Assembly (NCBI GenBank): GCA_049792815.1
Contig: JBARBG010000081.1
Span: forward strand, 28,882-92,881
Direction of reading: 5' to 3'
Length of the DNA stretch: 64,000 nucleotides
Source of the DNA: DAIDKA01 sp049792815
GTDB lineage: Bacteria > Pseudomonadota > Gammaproteobacteria > Steroidobacterales > Steroidobacteraceae
Numbering within the stretch: the first letter of the stretch is position 1; every line of letters starts with the position of its first letter. This document shows, piece by piece, positions 16,904-25,827 of this stretch. Below the pieces are notes generated by a model. That model ran no database searches. It saw only the letters and a program-made list of their open reading frames with translations, and was not told the DNA's origin. The translations under genes and the position numbers were made by a program.

Positions 16904-18829
16904 ATGCCTGTCGTGACATTGCCGGATGGCAGTTCGCGCCAGTTCGAGTCGCCGGTGACGGTGGACGAGGTGGCGGCGAGTATTGGAGCAGGGTTGCGCA
17001 AGGCCGCCCTGGCGGGCCGTGTGGACGGCAAACTGGTGGACACCTCCTTCACCATCGATCGCGATGTGACGCTGTCGATCGTCACGGCCAAGGATCCCGC
17101 GGGCCTGGAAATGATCCGCCACTCCACGGCGCATCTTCTGGCCCAGGCGGTCAAGCAGCTGTTTCCGGAAGCCCAGGTCACCATCGGGCCGGTCATCGAG
17201 GATGGCTTCTACTACGACTTCGCCTACAAGCGCCCCTTCACCACCGAGGATCTCACCGCCATCGAAGCGCGCATGACGCAGCTGTCGGCCGCCGATGAAA
17301 AGGTCACGCGCCGGGTCATGGACCGTGACGCGGCGGTGGCGTACTTCAAGGGCCTTGGCGAGCATTACAAGGCCGAGATCATCGCCAGCATTCCTGCGGG
17401 CGAGAGCATTTCCCTGTACGGCCAGGGCGACTGGGTGGACCTGTGCCGCGGGCCGCATGTGCCCTCCACGGGCAAGCTCACCGCCTTCAAGCTCACCAAG
17501 GTTGCCGGCGCCTACTGGCGTGGCGACTCGAAGAACGAGATGCTGCAGCGGATCTACGGCACGGCGTGGGCCGATCGCAAGCAGCTTGACGAGTACCTGA
17601 GGCGCATCGAGGAGGCCGAGAAGCGCGATCACCGGCGCATCGGGCGCGAACTCGACCTGTTTCATATGCAGGAAGAAGGCCCGGGCCTGGTGTTCTGGCA
17701 CCCCAAGGGCTGGGCCATCTGGCAGGCCGTCGAGCAGTACATGCGCGGCGTCTACAAGACGTCCGGCTACCAGGAAGTGCGCGCGCCGCAGGTGCTCGAT
17801 GTCTCGCTGTGGAAGAAATCCGGGCACTGGGACAACTACCAGGACAACATGTTCTTCACCGAGTCCGAGAAGCGCACCTACGCTTTGAAGCCGATGAACT
17901 GCCCGGGCCATGTGCAGATCTACAATCATGGCCTGCACAGCTACCGCGATCTGCCGCTGCGCTATGGCGAATTCGGCGCCTGTCATCGCAACGAGCCCTC
18001 GGGCGGCCTGCACGGAATCCTGCGGGTGCGGGGCTTCACCCAGGATGACGGACACATCATCTGCACCGAGGATCAGATCGAGTCCGAGATCACCGCCTTT
18101 CACCGCCAGGCCCTCGCGGTCTACGACGATTTCGGCTTCAAGGACCTGCAGATCAAGATCGCGCTGCGGCCGGACAAGCGCATCGGCTCAGACGCGCAGT
18201 GGGACATGACCGAAGGCATGATGCGCAATGCGCTCAGGGCCGCGGGGGTCGAGTGGGAAGAGCTGCCCGGCGAGGGCGCCTTTTACGCGCCTAAGATCGA
18301 ATACCACTTCAAGGACGCGATTGGCCGGACCTGGCAGCTGGGGACCATCCAGACCGACTTCATGATGCCCGAGCGCCTTGGCGCCGAATACGTGGGGGCG
18401 GATTCGGCCCGCCATGTGCCGTGCATGCTGCACCGGGCCATCGTCGGATCCATGGAGCGCTTCATCGGAATCCTGCTGGAACATCATGCCGGGAAGCTCC
18501 CGGCCTGGCTGGCCCCGGAGCAGGTGGCGGTGCTGAATATCACCGAGCGCCAGGCGAATTATGTCACGCAGGTCGCGGAATCTCTTAGAAAACATGGAGT
18601 TCGCGCCATCACCGACTTGCGAAACGAGAAGATCGGCCTTAAGATCCGCGAGCACACGCTCCAGCGTGTCCCATACTTGATTGTTGTTGGCGATAAAGAA
18701 GTCGCCGCAAACCAGCTTGCAGTGCGCTCACGTGGCGGCAAGGATCTGGGTGCGATGTCTGTGGAGACGTTCCTTGAACGCCTGCAGGTCGAACTCAGCA
18801 GCCACGGGCGCCGAACTTTGGAGGATTGA
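16904..18829 (+). CDS. thrS: Threonyl-tRNA synthetase
   Basis: A 641-aa enzyme charging tRNA-Thr. The N-terminal TGS domain (VTLPDGSSRQFESPVTVDEV) is followed by the editing domain with HSTAHL and LCRGPHVPSTG, and then the class II catalytic core with MNCPGHVQIY (zinc-binding Cys and motif 2 region) and a C-terminal anticodon-binding domain. The length matches the E. coli enzyme. The ATG at 16904 fits the family start; reading further upstream enters the tRNA gene. It heads the thrS-infC-rpmI-rplT-pheST-ihfA cluster. No operator resembling its own tRNA was checked. Confidence 0.97.
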   Translation: MPVVTLPDGSSRQFESPVTVDEVAASIGAGLRKAALAGRVDGKLVDTSFTIDRDVTLSIVTAKDPAGLEMIRHSTAHLLAQAVKQLFPEAQVTIGPVIEDGFYYDFAYKRPFTTEDLTAIEARMTQLSAADEKVTRRVMDRDAAVAYFKGLGEHYKAEIIASIPAGESISLYGQGDWVDLCRGPHVPSTGKLTAFKLTKVAGAYWRGDSKNEMLQRIYGTAWADRKQLDEYLRRIEEAEKRDHRRIGRELDLFHMQEEGPGLVFWHPKGWAIWQAVEQYMRGVYKTSGYQEVRAPQVLDVSLWKKSGHWDNYQDNMFFTESEKRTYALKPMNCPGHVQIYNHGLHSYRDLPLRYGEFGACHRNEPSGGLHGILRVRGFTQDDGHIICTEDQIESEITAFHRQALAVYDDFGFKDLQIKIALRPDKRIGSDAQWDMTEGMMRNALRAAGVEWEELPGEGAFYAPKIEYHFKDAIGRTWQLGTIQTDFMMPERLGAEYVGADSARHVPCMLHRAIVGSMERFIGILLEHHAGKLPAWLAPEQVAVLNITERQANYVTQVAESLRKHGVRAITDLRNEKIGLKIREHTLQRVPYLIVVGDKEVAANQLAVRSRGGKDLGAMSVETFLERLQVELSSHGRRTLED

Positions 18830-18832
18830 CGC

Positions 18833-19354
18833 ATCGCTATTGCATCCAAGCGCGTCCGGCGCAACGACGAGATCACTTCGCCCAGTTTGCGGGTGATCGC
18901 AGCGGATGGTTCCCAGGCAGGAGTAATGACCCGCTTTGAGGCCCTGGCGATGGCCACGGCCGCGGAATTGGACCTCGTAGAGGTCTCCCCGACGGCGGAG
19001 CCGCCGGTCGTGCGCATCATGGACTACGGGAAATTCCTGTTCGAGGCGAACAAGAAGGCCCATTCGGCGAAGCGCAAGCAGAAGCAGATTCAGGTCAAGG
19101 AAGTGAAATTCCGGCCTGGAACGGAAGAGGCGGACTACCAGGTCAAGCTGCGTAATCTGACCCGCTTCCTGACAGAAGGTGATAAGGCCAAGGTGACCTT
19201 GAGGTTCCGCGGCCGTGAAATGGTGCACCAGGATATCGGGCGCAAGCTCCTGGCCCGGGTTTCAGCAGATCTTGCCCAACTGGGCATGATCGAGCAGAAC
19301 CCGATGATGGAGGGAAAGCAGATGATCATGGTATTTGCACCGAAAAAGAAGTAA
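18833..19354 (+). CDS. infC: Translation initiation factor IF-3 (non-AUG start)
   Basis: The mature sequence SKRVRRNDEI, then VRIMDYGKFLFEANKK and VKEVKFRPGTEE, is IF-3, which keeps 30S subunits free and checks the start codon. No ATG or GTG exists at the expected position. The strong Shine-Dalgarno GGAGG (18820-18824) is 8 bases from ATC at 18833 and 14 from an in-frame ATT at 18839. In this family a rare start codon (AUU in E. coli) lets IF-3 repress its own translation. With ATC the product is 173 aa; with ATT, 171. The gene begins 3 bases after the thrS stop. Confidence 0.93.
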   Translation: MAIASKRVRRNDEITSPSLRVIAADGSQAGVMTRFEALAMATAAELDLVEVSPTAEPPVVRIMDYGKFLFEANKKAHSAKRKQKQIQVKEVKFRPGTEEADYQVKLRNLTRFLTEGDKAKVTLRFRGREMVHQDIGRKLLARVSADLAQLGMIEQNPMMEGKQMIMVFAPKKK

Positions 19355-19464
19355 CGCCACGAAGCGTCACGGACCTCAGGGGTCCGGCGCCCGTGTCGTT
19401 CGCCCGCCAGTGGGTGCTTGCCAAGGCACCTTGCGAACGGGGCTACAAATAGGAGTGTTAGAAC
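19355..19464 (+). promoter_or_regulatory. infC-rpmI leader, candidate L20 autoregulatory region
   Basis: This 110-base gap contains a hairpin (GGACCTCAGGGGTCC) and ends in AGGAG 8-9 bases before the rpmI ATG. In enterobacteria the equivalent region folds into a pseudoknot bound by ribosomal protein L20 to repress rpmI-rplT. The position fits, but I could not confirm the conserved L20 contacts. Confidence 0.35.
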
Positions 19465-19665
19465 ATGCCCAAGTTGAAAACCAACCGGGCTGCGGCCAAG
19501 CGTATTCGCAAGACTGCGAAGGGCTACAAGGCGTATTCCGCCGGCCGCCGCCATAACCTCGGTCATAAGGACCGCAAGCGCAAGCGCCACCTGCGTTCAG
19601 GTGGCAGCAGTCTCGTGCACGAGAGTGATGTCGGCCGTCTGCCGGCGCTGCTCCCGAATCACTAG
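19465..19665 (+). CDS. rpmI: 50S ribosomal protein L35
   Basis: A 66-aa very basic protein with the L35 signature PKLKTNRAAAKRIRKT near the N-terminus and RRHNLGHKDRKRKRHLR in the middle, of normal length. It belongs to the large ribosomal subunit. AGGAG lies upstream of the ATG, and rplT follows 24 bases after the stop in the usual order. Confidence 0.97.
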   Translation: MPKLKTNRAAAKRIRKTAKGYKAYSAGRRHNLGHKDRKRKRHLRSGGSSLVHESDVGRLPALLPNH

Positions 19666-19689
19666 TCGTTTCGCTTTCGGAGATATTCC

Positions 19690-20055
19690 ATGGCACGAGT
19701 CAAGCGTGGTGTGACGGCGCGAGCCCGCCACAATAAAGTTCTGGGAAAGGCGAAGGGCTATTACAACGCCCGGCGCAAGATCTACCGCGCCGCCAAGCAG
19801 GCGGTGATCAAGGCCGGTCAGTACGCCTATCGCGACCGGCGCACCAAGAAGCGCGAGTTCCGCGCCCTGTGGATCGCGCGCATCAATGCCGCGGCCCGCA
19901 TTTACGGCTTAAGCTACAGCCGCATGATCGACGGCCTGAACCGGGCCGGCGTCGAAATCGACCGCAAGATGCTGGCGGATCTCGCCGTGCACGATACGGA
20001 CGCTTTTGGCGCGATCGCACAGCAGGCGAAGACGGCACTCGGTATCGCGGCCTGA
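19690..20055 (+). CDS. rplT: 50S ribosomal protein L20
   Basis: A 121-aa basic protein with the L20 motifs KRGVTARARHNKVL, AKGYYNARRKIYR and YRDRRTKKREFRALWIARIN. It binds 23S rRNA early in large-subunit assembly and is a translational repressor of rpmI-rplT in relatives. It sits in the conserved infC-rpmI-rplT-pheS order with pheS 9 bases downstream. Confidence 0.97.
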   Translation: MARVKRGVTARARHNKVLGKAKGYYNARRKIYRAAKQAVIKAGQYAYRDRRTKKREFRALWIARINAAARIYGLSYSRMIDGLNRAGVEIDRKMLADLAVHDTDAFGAIAQQAKTALGIAA

Positions 20056-20064
20056 TCCGCGAAC

Positions 20065-21087
20065 GTGAGCGATCTGGGCTCCGTCGTGGACGAGGCGCTG
20101 CGCGAAGTGGCTTCGTGCAGCGCGCTCGCGGCCCTCGAGGAGTGCCGGGTCCGCTGGCTGGGCAAGAAGGGTGGACTCACCGAACAGTTGAAGGCGCTGG
20201 GCTCACTGCCTGCCGCTGAGCGTCCGGCCGCGGGCGCGCGCATCAATGATGCCAAGGTGCGGGTTGCGCAGGCGATCGAGGCACGGCGCGCGGCGCTCGA
20301 GCGCACCCAGGACGAGGCGAGCCTGGCCTTAGGCAGCATCGATGTCACCCTGCCGGGGCGCGGCGAGGAGCGCGGTGCGCTGCATCCGGTCACGCGCGCC
20401 AGACTCCGTATCGAAGACATTTTCCGCAGTGCCGGTTTTGATGTGGCGCTGGGTCCTGAGGTCGAGGACGACTTCCACAACTTCGGGGCGCTGAACATGC
20501 CCGCCAACCATCCGGCGCGGGCGATGCACGACACGTTCTACTTTGCCGATGGTCGGCTGCTGCGCACCCATACCTCGCCGGTGCAGATCCGCGCGCTGTT
20601 GGCCCGCGGCGCACCCCTGGCGGTGATCGCCCCGGGGCGCGTCTATCGCAGCGACTCGGATGTCACCCACTCGCCCATGTTTCACCAGCTTGAAGGGCTG
20701 GTGGTGGATGAGCACATCAGCTTCGCGAACCTCAAGGCCATCCTGCATGGCTTCGTCGGGGCCTTCTTCGAGCGCGACCTGGCCATGCGTCTGCGGCCGT
20801 CATACTTTCCCTTCACCGAGCCTTCCGCTGAAGTGGACATGTCCTGCGTCTTCTGTGATGGCGCAGGCTGCCGCATCTGCAAGCACACGGGATGGCTTGA
20901 AATCTGCGGCTGCGGCATGGTGCACCCCAACGTGCTCAAGGCCAGCGGCGTGGATCCCGAGCGCTACACCGGCTATGCCTTCGGCGCCGGCATCGATCGG
21001 CTGGCCATGCTGCGCTATGGCGTGAATGACATGCGGTTGTTTTTCGAGAACGACCTGCGCTTCCTCGAGCAGTTCCCGGCGTTCTGA
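20065..21087 (+). CDS. pheS: Phenylalanyl-tRNA synthetase alpha subunit
   Basis: A 340-aa class II synthetase subunit. The N-terminal coiled-coil that binds tRNA-Phe (residues ~1-90) is followed by motif 2 (HSPMFHQLEGLVVD), the phenylalanine-pocket segment SYFPFTEPSAEVDM, and motif 3 GAGIDRLAMLRYG. It starts with GTG at 20065, giving the family-typical N-terminus. It pairs with PheT downstream (alpha2-beta2). The usual pheST operon is intact; a pheM leader was not seen. Confidence 0.96.
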   Translation: MSDLGSVVDEALREVASCSALAALEECRVRWLGKKGGLTEQLKALGSLPAAERPAAGARINDAKVRVAQAIEARRAALERTQDEASLALGSIDVTLPGRGEERGALHPVTRARLRIEDIFRSAGFDVALGPEVEDDFHNFGALNMPANHPARAMHDTFYFADGRLLRTHTSPVQIRALLARGAPLAVIAPGRVYRSDSDVTHSPMFHQLEGLVVDEHISFANLKAILHGFVGAFFERDLAMRLRPSYFPFTEPSAEVDMSCVFCDGAGCRICKHTGWLEICGCGMVHPNVLKASGVDPERYTGYAFGAGIDRLAMLRYGVNDMRLFFENDLRFLEQFPAF

Positions 21088-21096
21088 CCGAATCCA

Positions 21097-23475
21097 ATGA
21101 AAGTCCCGATTTCCTGGTTGAATGAATGGGTGCAGGTGCCGTGGCCGGCGGCAGAGCTGGGCGCGCGCCTGACCATGGCGGGCTTCGAGCTGGAGGCCGT
21201 GGAACCGGCGGCACCGGCCTTCAGTGGCGTGGTGGTGGCGCAGATCATTGAGGCGGTTCAGCATCCGCAGGCCGACAAGCTGCGCGTTTGCCAGGTCACG
21301 ACCGGCGCAGGTTTGCCGCTGCAGATTGTCTGCGGCGCTCCCAATGCGCGTGCCGGACTGCGCACCGCCCTGGCCACCGTCGGCGCGCAACTGCCCGACG
21401 GCATGAAGATCGGCGCCGCGAAGCTGCGTGGCGTGGAGTCGCGCGGCATGCTGTGCTCGGCCAAGGAACTGGGTCTTGCCGATGCCACGGCCGGCATTCT
21501 CGAATTGGCAGGGGATGCGCCGCTGGGCCACTCGCTGCGCGACTACCTGGGCCTGGATGACATCACCCTTGAAGTGAATGTGACGGCAAATCGCGGCGAT
21601 GCCATGTCGGTGATCGGCGTGGCACGCGAAGTCGCGGCGCTCACCGGTGCCGGCCTGCGCCTCGCTGTGGCCGCGCAGCTGCGCGCCACGCTCAACGATC
21701 GGCACACGGTGCGCCTCGAGGCAGCTTCGGGCTGTCCGAAGTTCGTCGGCCGCGTCATCCGCGGCATCGACAATACCCGCACCACGCCGCTGTGGCTGCG
21801 CGAGCGTCTGCGGCGCGCCGGCGTGCGGGCCATCAGTCCGGCGGTCGACGTGACCAACTACGTGCTGCTCGACCTCGGGCAGCCCATGCATGCCTACGAT
21901 CTGGGCAAGGTGTCCGGCGACATCGTGGTACGCATGGCCCGGCAGGATGAAAAGACCACACTGCTGGATGGCCGTGAGATCAGTCTCGATGCCGACATGC
22001 TGGTCATTGCCGATGCAGTCGGCGCAGTGGGCGTGGCCGGCATCATGGGCGGTGAGCGCACGGCGGTCAGCGCCGGCACCCGCGATCTGTTTCTGGAGGT
22101 CGCCTGGTTTGCGCCGCAGGCGGTCGCCGGCCGCGCGCGCCGTCTCGGACTGCACACCGACGCCAGTCAGCGCTTCGAGCGCGGCGTTGATCCGTCGGGA
22201 CAGGTTCGCGCCATCGAGCGCGCCACGCAGCTGCTGCTGGCGATTGCCGGCGGCGCGGCAGGTCCGGTGGTCACCGAAGAGGTGGCCGGACTACCGAAGC
22301 GCGCGCCCGTGAGTCTACGCAGGGAGCGCCTGACGCGTCTCCTGGGTGTGGCGGTGCCGGATGCACAGGTGAGTGCGATTTTCCAAAACCTGCAGATGCA
22401 GGTGACGGCAACCGCGGCGGGCTGGTCCGTGCTGCCGCCGGCGCACCGCTTCGATATCGCCATCGAAGAGGACCTGGTGGAAGAGGTCGCGCGCATCATG
22501 GGCTTTGCGGCAATTCCCGAGCGCCCCGCGCTGCTGCCGCAGAATTTCCTGCCGCTCCCTGAGGCCATGGCGCCGGAGCGCGTCATGCTCGAGGCCCTCG
22601 TGGCCCGCGGCTATCACGAGACCATCAGCTTTGCCTTTGTGGATCCGGCGCTGCAGACGCTGCTGTTCCCGGATACCCAAACACTGGTCCTGGCCAATGC
22701 CATCGCCTCGGATCTGTCGGTGATGCGCGTATCCTTGTGGCCCGGACTGGTGCGCGCTGCGCTTGAGAATCAGCGCCGGCAGCAGGATCGCATCCGCCTC
22801 TTCGGCCATGGCGCCCGTTTTGTCGTCCAGGACCGACAGGTCACCGAAGAGGACTCGCTGGCAGGCATTGCGCTGGGTAAGCGCCTGCCCGAGCAGTGGG
22901 GCAGCAGCGAGTCACGCGCAAGCGTGGATTATTTCGACGTCAAGGCCGACCTGCAATCGCTGCTGGCGGCCACGGGCGCGGCGGGCGAGTTCAGTTTCGA
23001 GGCGGCGAGCCGCTCCTGCCTGCACCCGGGGCGCACCGCCCGCGTGCAGCGCGCCGGCAGACCCGTGGGTTGGCTCGGGGAACTGCATCCACGCCTGGTG
23101 CGCGAACTCGGATTTAACCATGCGCCGGTCCTGTTCGAGGTCGACGTTGTTGCATTGCGGGTGAATTTGCCACAGGGGCGCGAGATTTCGCGCTTCCCGC
23201 AGGTGCGTCGGGACCTGGCCGTGGTCCTGCCTGAGAAAGTCACTTTCAGTGCCTTGCGCGAGCGTGTAATCTTGTCCGCCACAAGCTCCCTGCGAAATCT
23301 GCGTATATTTGACGTATACCGCGGTGCAGGCATAGAAAAAGGGCGAAAAAGCGTTGCTTTGGGCTTGATTTTCCAAGATATTTCTCGCACGCTAACCGAT
23401 GACGAAGTAGACCGCGCAGTGGCGGCCGTGGTGGCTGATCTGCGTGAGAACCTGGATGCGAGAATACGAGAATAA
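21097..23475 (+). CDS. pheT: Phenylalanyl-tRNA synthetase beta subunit
   Basis: A 792-aa subunit of normal length. MKVPISWLNEWVQVP opens the protein. A tRNA-binding OB domain follows (IIEAVQHPQADKLRVCQVTT), then the B3/B4 editing domain (VTANRGDAMSVIGVAREVAA), B5 (AHRFDIAIEEDLVEEVAR), a catalytic-like core and a C-terminal RNP-like anticodon domain (EISRFPQVRRDLAVVLPEKV). It starts 9 bases after pheS. The last ~150 bases are lower in G+C than the rest. Confidence 0.97.
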   Translation: MKVPISWLNEWVQVPWPAAELGARLTMAGFELEAVEPAAPAFSGVVVAQIIEAVQHPQADKLRVCQVTTGAGLPLQIVCGAPNARAGLRTALATVGAQLPDGMKIGAAKLRGVESRGMLCSAKELGLADATAGILELAGDAPLGHSLRDYLGLDDITLEVNVTANRGDAMSVIGVAREVAALTGAGLRLAVAAQLRATLNDRHTVRLEAASGCPKFVGRVIRGIDNTRTTPLWLRERLRRAGVRAISPAVDVTNYVLLDLGQPMHAYDLGKVSGDIVVRMARQDEKTTLLDGREISLDADMLVIADAVGAVGVAGIMGGERTAVSAGTRDLFLEVAWFAPQAVAGRARRLGLHTDASQRFERGVDPSGQVRAIERATQLLLAIAGGAAGPVVTEEVAGLPKRAPVSLRRERLTRLLGVAVPDAQVSAIFQNLQMQVTATAAGWSVLPPAHRFDIAIEEDLVEEVARIMGFAAIPERPALLPQNFLPLPEAMAPERVMLEALVARGYHETISFAFVDPALQTLLFPDTQTLVLANAIASDLSVMRVSLWPGLVRAALENQRRQQDRIRLFGHGARFVVQDRQVTEEDSLAGIALGKRLPEQWGSSESRASVDYFDVKADLQSLLAATGAAGEFSFEAASRSCLHPGRTARVQRAGRPVGWLGELHPRLVRELGFNHAPVLFEVDVVALRVNLPQGREISRFPQVRRDLAVVLPEKVTFSALRERVILSATSSLRNLRIFDVYRGAGIEKGRKSVALGLIFQDISRTLTDDEVDRAVAAVVADLRENLDARIRE

Positions 23476-23479
23476 GCCT

Positions 23480-23782
23480 ATGACGGCGCTCACGAAGGCT
23501 GAGATGGCGGAAGCGCTCTTCAATCAGTTGGGTCTCAACAAGCGCGAGGCGCGCGAGCTGGTGGACCTGTTTTTTGAAGAGGTGCGAGCGGCACTCTCTA
23601 AAGGTGAACAGGTAAAGTTATCCGGATTCGGAAACTTTGACCTCCGGGACAAGAATCAGCGCCCGGGGCGCAATCCGAAAACGGGCGAAGAGATTCCGAT
23701 TACGGCACGACGTGTCGTAACCTTCCGTCCTGGGCAGAAACTGAAGGCACGGGTCGAAGCTTATGTTGGAGCCAAAGAATAA
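23480..23782 (+). CDS. ihfA: Integration host factor alpha subunit
   Basis: A 100-aa HU/IHF-family DNA-bending protein. ALTKAEMAEALFNQLGLNKR and GFGNFDLRDKNQRPGRNPKT match IHF-alpha, including the Pro-containing beta-arm tip (RPGRNPKTG) that intercalates in DNA. The ATG at 23480 is 4 bases after the pheT stop, the standard pheT-ihfA linkage. IHF acts in transcription, replication and site-specific recombination, including many integrases of the type found at 37334. Confidence 0.96.
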   Translation: MTALTKAEMAEALFNQLGLNKREARELVDLFFEEVRAALSKGEQVKLSGFGNFDLRDKNQRPGRNPKTGEEIPITARRVVTFRPGQKLKARVEAYVGAKE

Positions 23783-24119
23783 CGACACGCTGCCGCCGAT
23801 TCCCGGCAAGCGTTACTTCACTATCGGCGAGGTCAGTGACCTTTGCGGAGTGAAGCCGCATGTGTTGCGCTATTGGGAGCAGGAGTTCCCGCAGCTCAAG
23901 CCCGTCAAGCGTCGTGGCAACCGCCGCTACTATCAGCGCCAGGACGTGATCGTGATCCGCCAGATCCGCAGTCTGCTGTATGAGCAGGGCTTCACCATCG
24001 GTGGGGCGCGCAACAAGCTCACGGGCGAAGAGGCTCGCACGGATGTGAGCCAGAGTCAGCAGATCGTCCGCCAGCTTCGCCTGGAGCTCGAGGAAGTACT
24101 CAAGCTGCTGCGCCGCTAG
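23763..24119 (+). CDS. MerR-family transcriptional regulator (downstream of ihfA)
   Basis: A 118-aa protein with an N-terminal winged helix (YFTIGEVSDLCGVKPHVLRY, then WEQEFPQLKPVKRRGNRRYY), the MerR DNA-reading head, and a C-terminal coiled coil (QQIVRQLRLELEEVLKLLRR) for dimerisation. There is no metal- or ligand-binding extension. This small MerR type sits directly behind ihfA in many Gammaproteobacteria. Its ATG lies inside the end of ihfA (20-base overlap), so translation is probably coupled. The stop falls in the 12-base palindrome GCCGCTAGCGGC, just before tRNA-Pro. Target genes are unknown. Confidence 0.88.
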   Translation: MLEPKNNDTLPPIPGKRYFTIGEVSDLCGVKPHVLRYWEQEFPQLKPVKRRGNRRYYQRQDVIVIRQIRSLLYEQGFTIGGARNKLTGEEARTDVSQSQQIVRQLRLELEEVLKLLRR

Positions 24120-24130
24120 CGGCGAGCCGC

Positions 24131-24136
24131 TATAAT
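24131..24136 (+). promoter_or_regulatory. -10 box of tRNA-Pro promoter
   Basis: A perfect TATAAT lies 8 bases before the tRNA 5' end. No convincing -35 element is found 17 bases upstream. Confidence 0.5.
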
Positions 24137-24144
24137 TTGCCGTT

Positions 24145-24221
24145 CGGAACGTGGCGCAGTCTGGTAGCGCACTTGCATGGGGTGCAAGGGGTCGAGAGTT
24201 CAAATCTCTCCGTTCCGACCA
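24145..24221 (+). tRNA. tRNA-Pro(GGG), integration target of the island
   Basis: A 77-base cloverleaf: acceptor stem CGGAACG/CGTTCCG, D-arm GCGCAGTCTGGTAGCGC, anticodon stem-loop CTTGCATGGGGTGCAAG with anticodon GGG, T-arm GAGAGTTCAAATCTCTC, and encoded CCA. Its 3' half is repeated at 38796-38843, marking the left boundary of a genomic island. The functional tRNA now ends in the copy brought or rebuilt by the island. Confidence 0.96.
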
Positions 24222-24223
24222 AT
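24176..24223 (+). repeat. attL: tRNA-Pro 3' half, left copy
   Basis: 48 bases covering the anticodon loop to CCA and two following bases. It matches the right copy at 38796-38843 at 44 of 48 positions; the four differences are two base pairs of the T-stem, so both copies still pair. Confidence 0.88.
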
Positions 24224-24541
24224 GACTTACGAGCGGTGCGAAAAGTGCCGGTGGTCCCACCAGTGGTCCCATTTACCACGTGCCGACCCTGCGCCTTTTG
24301 GCGCCGGGTCCCTCCACGGCCTGCCCATCGGACGGACCGGGTGTAGTCGGATGTCCCACGAGCCAACTGGAGCCGTCGGGTCCGGGACTGTGGTGTCAGA
24401 CACGACGCGCAAGCCACTCCCCCTTGCGAGTCTGAAGCAGAGATCCGGACTGGATCTACGGCAAACAACCGAGCGAGGACACCGGCCTTGGCCCAGCCGC
24501 TGATGGCTGACGGATCGGCCAGAGTAAACGGCGCAGCGTCT
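24222..24541. other. Left end of island, no gene
   Basis: About 320 bases between tRNA-Pro and the glycosidase gene. The only structure I can support is a pair of GTGGTCCCA repeats at 24251-24274 (listed separately). The open frames on both strands look like shadows with no family resemblance. Confidence 0.5.
24251..24274 (+). repeat. Island-end repeat GTGGTCCCA x2, left
   Basis: GTGGTCCCA occurs twice (24251 and 24263) and the block ends in ATTT. Almost the same block, one base shorter in the spacer, is found near the other end of the island at 38656-38678 in the same orientation. Location 30 bases inside attL suggests arm-type integrase or directionality-factor sites. Confidence 0.6.
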
Positions 24542-25666
24542 TCAGCGGTTCGGATTGAGGTCTCGAAATGAATCGAGTGATTCGAGCATGAGGACGCTCG
24601 GTGCGTCGGTCTTGCCCCTCAGGTCATCCGGCGTGAGGCTCCAGAAATGGGTAAGCCACCCGCTTGCCGTTGCGCGCGAGCGACGCAGAAATTCTGCATA
24701 TTCTTTGGCAGTGCAGTACAGCGGAAACGTTTCCTCGACCACTATCGGCTTGCCGATTCTGTAGTGTGTAAGGGCTTCCAGTGCGAGGTCTATCCGCCCT
24801 GTTGCGGGGTACATGTGAACCGCAAGGAAGTCTACCTCCGGCGCAATGGCGGCTGGCGCAATCGGCATGTTCTCAGGCGCGACGCCGTCGAGCCAGATCA
24901 TGCCGAGGGTGATCGCGTGGCGCCTATCATGCTTATGAATGGCATCCGTCAACTGCCGCAACCATGCACGCGCGACAGCAGTCGCGGTACGGCCAGCCAG
25001 ATCGAGGGTGATGTACTCGACGTAGCGTAGGCCGTTCAGCTCCAAGGGATGCGTCCATTGACCGGTCGATCTGTGCTCCGTCGAAACGAGCGGCTCGTTC
25101 ATTAGGTTGTAGGCAAAAACGCCGCGGTGGCTTGCGCCAACACTCGCGATTGCTTCCCAGAATTCGCTTTGTACACCCCAGCGATCTCGTTCAGAGAGAT
25201 TGTTGTACCACTGAGGCACGTCGCGCGCTCGAAACGTCCCCAGACCGGTGATGTCCAGGTACATGTCCAGCGATTCGGCGAGATCGATCAGGCTCTCGAG
25301 CCGACCTAGGGCCATTCGGTTCGGTTTGCCGGGTGCATCCATGAATTTCGCGAATTGCAGATTTACTCGTACGACGTTCGCTCCGAGGAGTCTCATTTCA
25401 CGGAAGTCGCGTTCGATTTTCGCCCAGCCTTCCGATCCTGGGTCGTTCCAATAGTCCTCGATAAGCCGGAACCGTTGGTCGCGCGAATAGTTGAATCCCC
25501 ATGGGATGAAAGCCCTGCCAGTAGAGGAAAGCACGAAACCCGTGTTGCTGTTGTTTACAGTGACCCAGGATGGCGGGGCAGCGCGCGTCACTGGCACACC
25601 AATGAGGTATACAAGAAAAGCAGCGGCACCGAGCCGAGACAGCGAATTGGCTAAGAATCCGACCAT
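24542..25666 (-). CDS. Secreted glycoside hydrolase, GH5/cellulase-like
   Basis: A 374-aa protein beginning with a signal peptide (MVGFLANSLSRLGAAAFLVY, cleaved near TRA). The mature part resembles the TIM-barrel of clan GH-A: GANVVRVNLQF, the proton-donor motif YNLMNEP and a later nucleophile candidate in KPIVVEETFPLY. These enzymes cut beta-linked polysaccharides. The ATG at 25666 is chosen because it heads the signal peptide; the frame is open further up to a TTG at 25753. Substrate (glucan, mannan or other) cannot be told. It is the first gene inside the island, pointing toward the tRNA. Confidence 0.72.
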   Translation of the reverse strand: MVGFLANSLSRLGAAAFLVYLIGVPVTRAAPPSWVTVNNSNTGFVLSSTGRAFIPWGFNYSRDQRFRLIEDYWNDPGSEGWAKIERDFREMRLLGANVVRVNLQFAKFMDAPGKPNRMALGRLESLIDLAESLDMYLDITGLGTFRARDVPQWYNNLSERDRWGVQSEFWEAIASVGASHRGVFAYNLMNEPLVSTEHRSTGQWTHPLELNGLRYVEYITLDLAGRTATAVARAWLRQLTDAIHKHDRRHAITLGMIWLDGVAPENMPIAPAAIAPEVDFLAVHMYPATGRIDLALEALTHYRIGKPIVVEETFPLYCTAKEYAEFLRRSRATASGWLTHFWSLTPDDLRGKTDAPSVLMLESLDSFRDLNPNR

Positions 25667-25827
25667 TGCAGATCCGGCGCCTCCAAGCAGCCTTGTGGCA
25701 TGACTCCCCCGAGTGAGCAAATCGAATATGCTTGGCAATGTTGACAGGCGCAAGCCACCGATTAGTCAGGGGCTAACGTTGCGCTACCTAACCACCGCTC
25801 GACGTCCGAACGCAACCACCCGCGGCC

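Noticed and set aside
24110..24122. GCCGCTAGCGGC palindrome at the MerR stop as a terminator
   Set aside because: No T run follows, and the tRNA promoter begins within 10 bases.
25765..25790. attC-like core beside the glycosidase start (GGCTAACGTTGCGC)
   Set aside because: The minus-strand core would be GTTAGCC, which breaks GTTRRRY, and the other arm is missing, possibly cut by the IS remnant.
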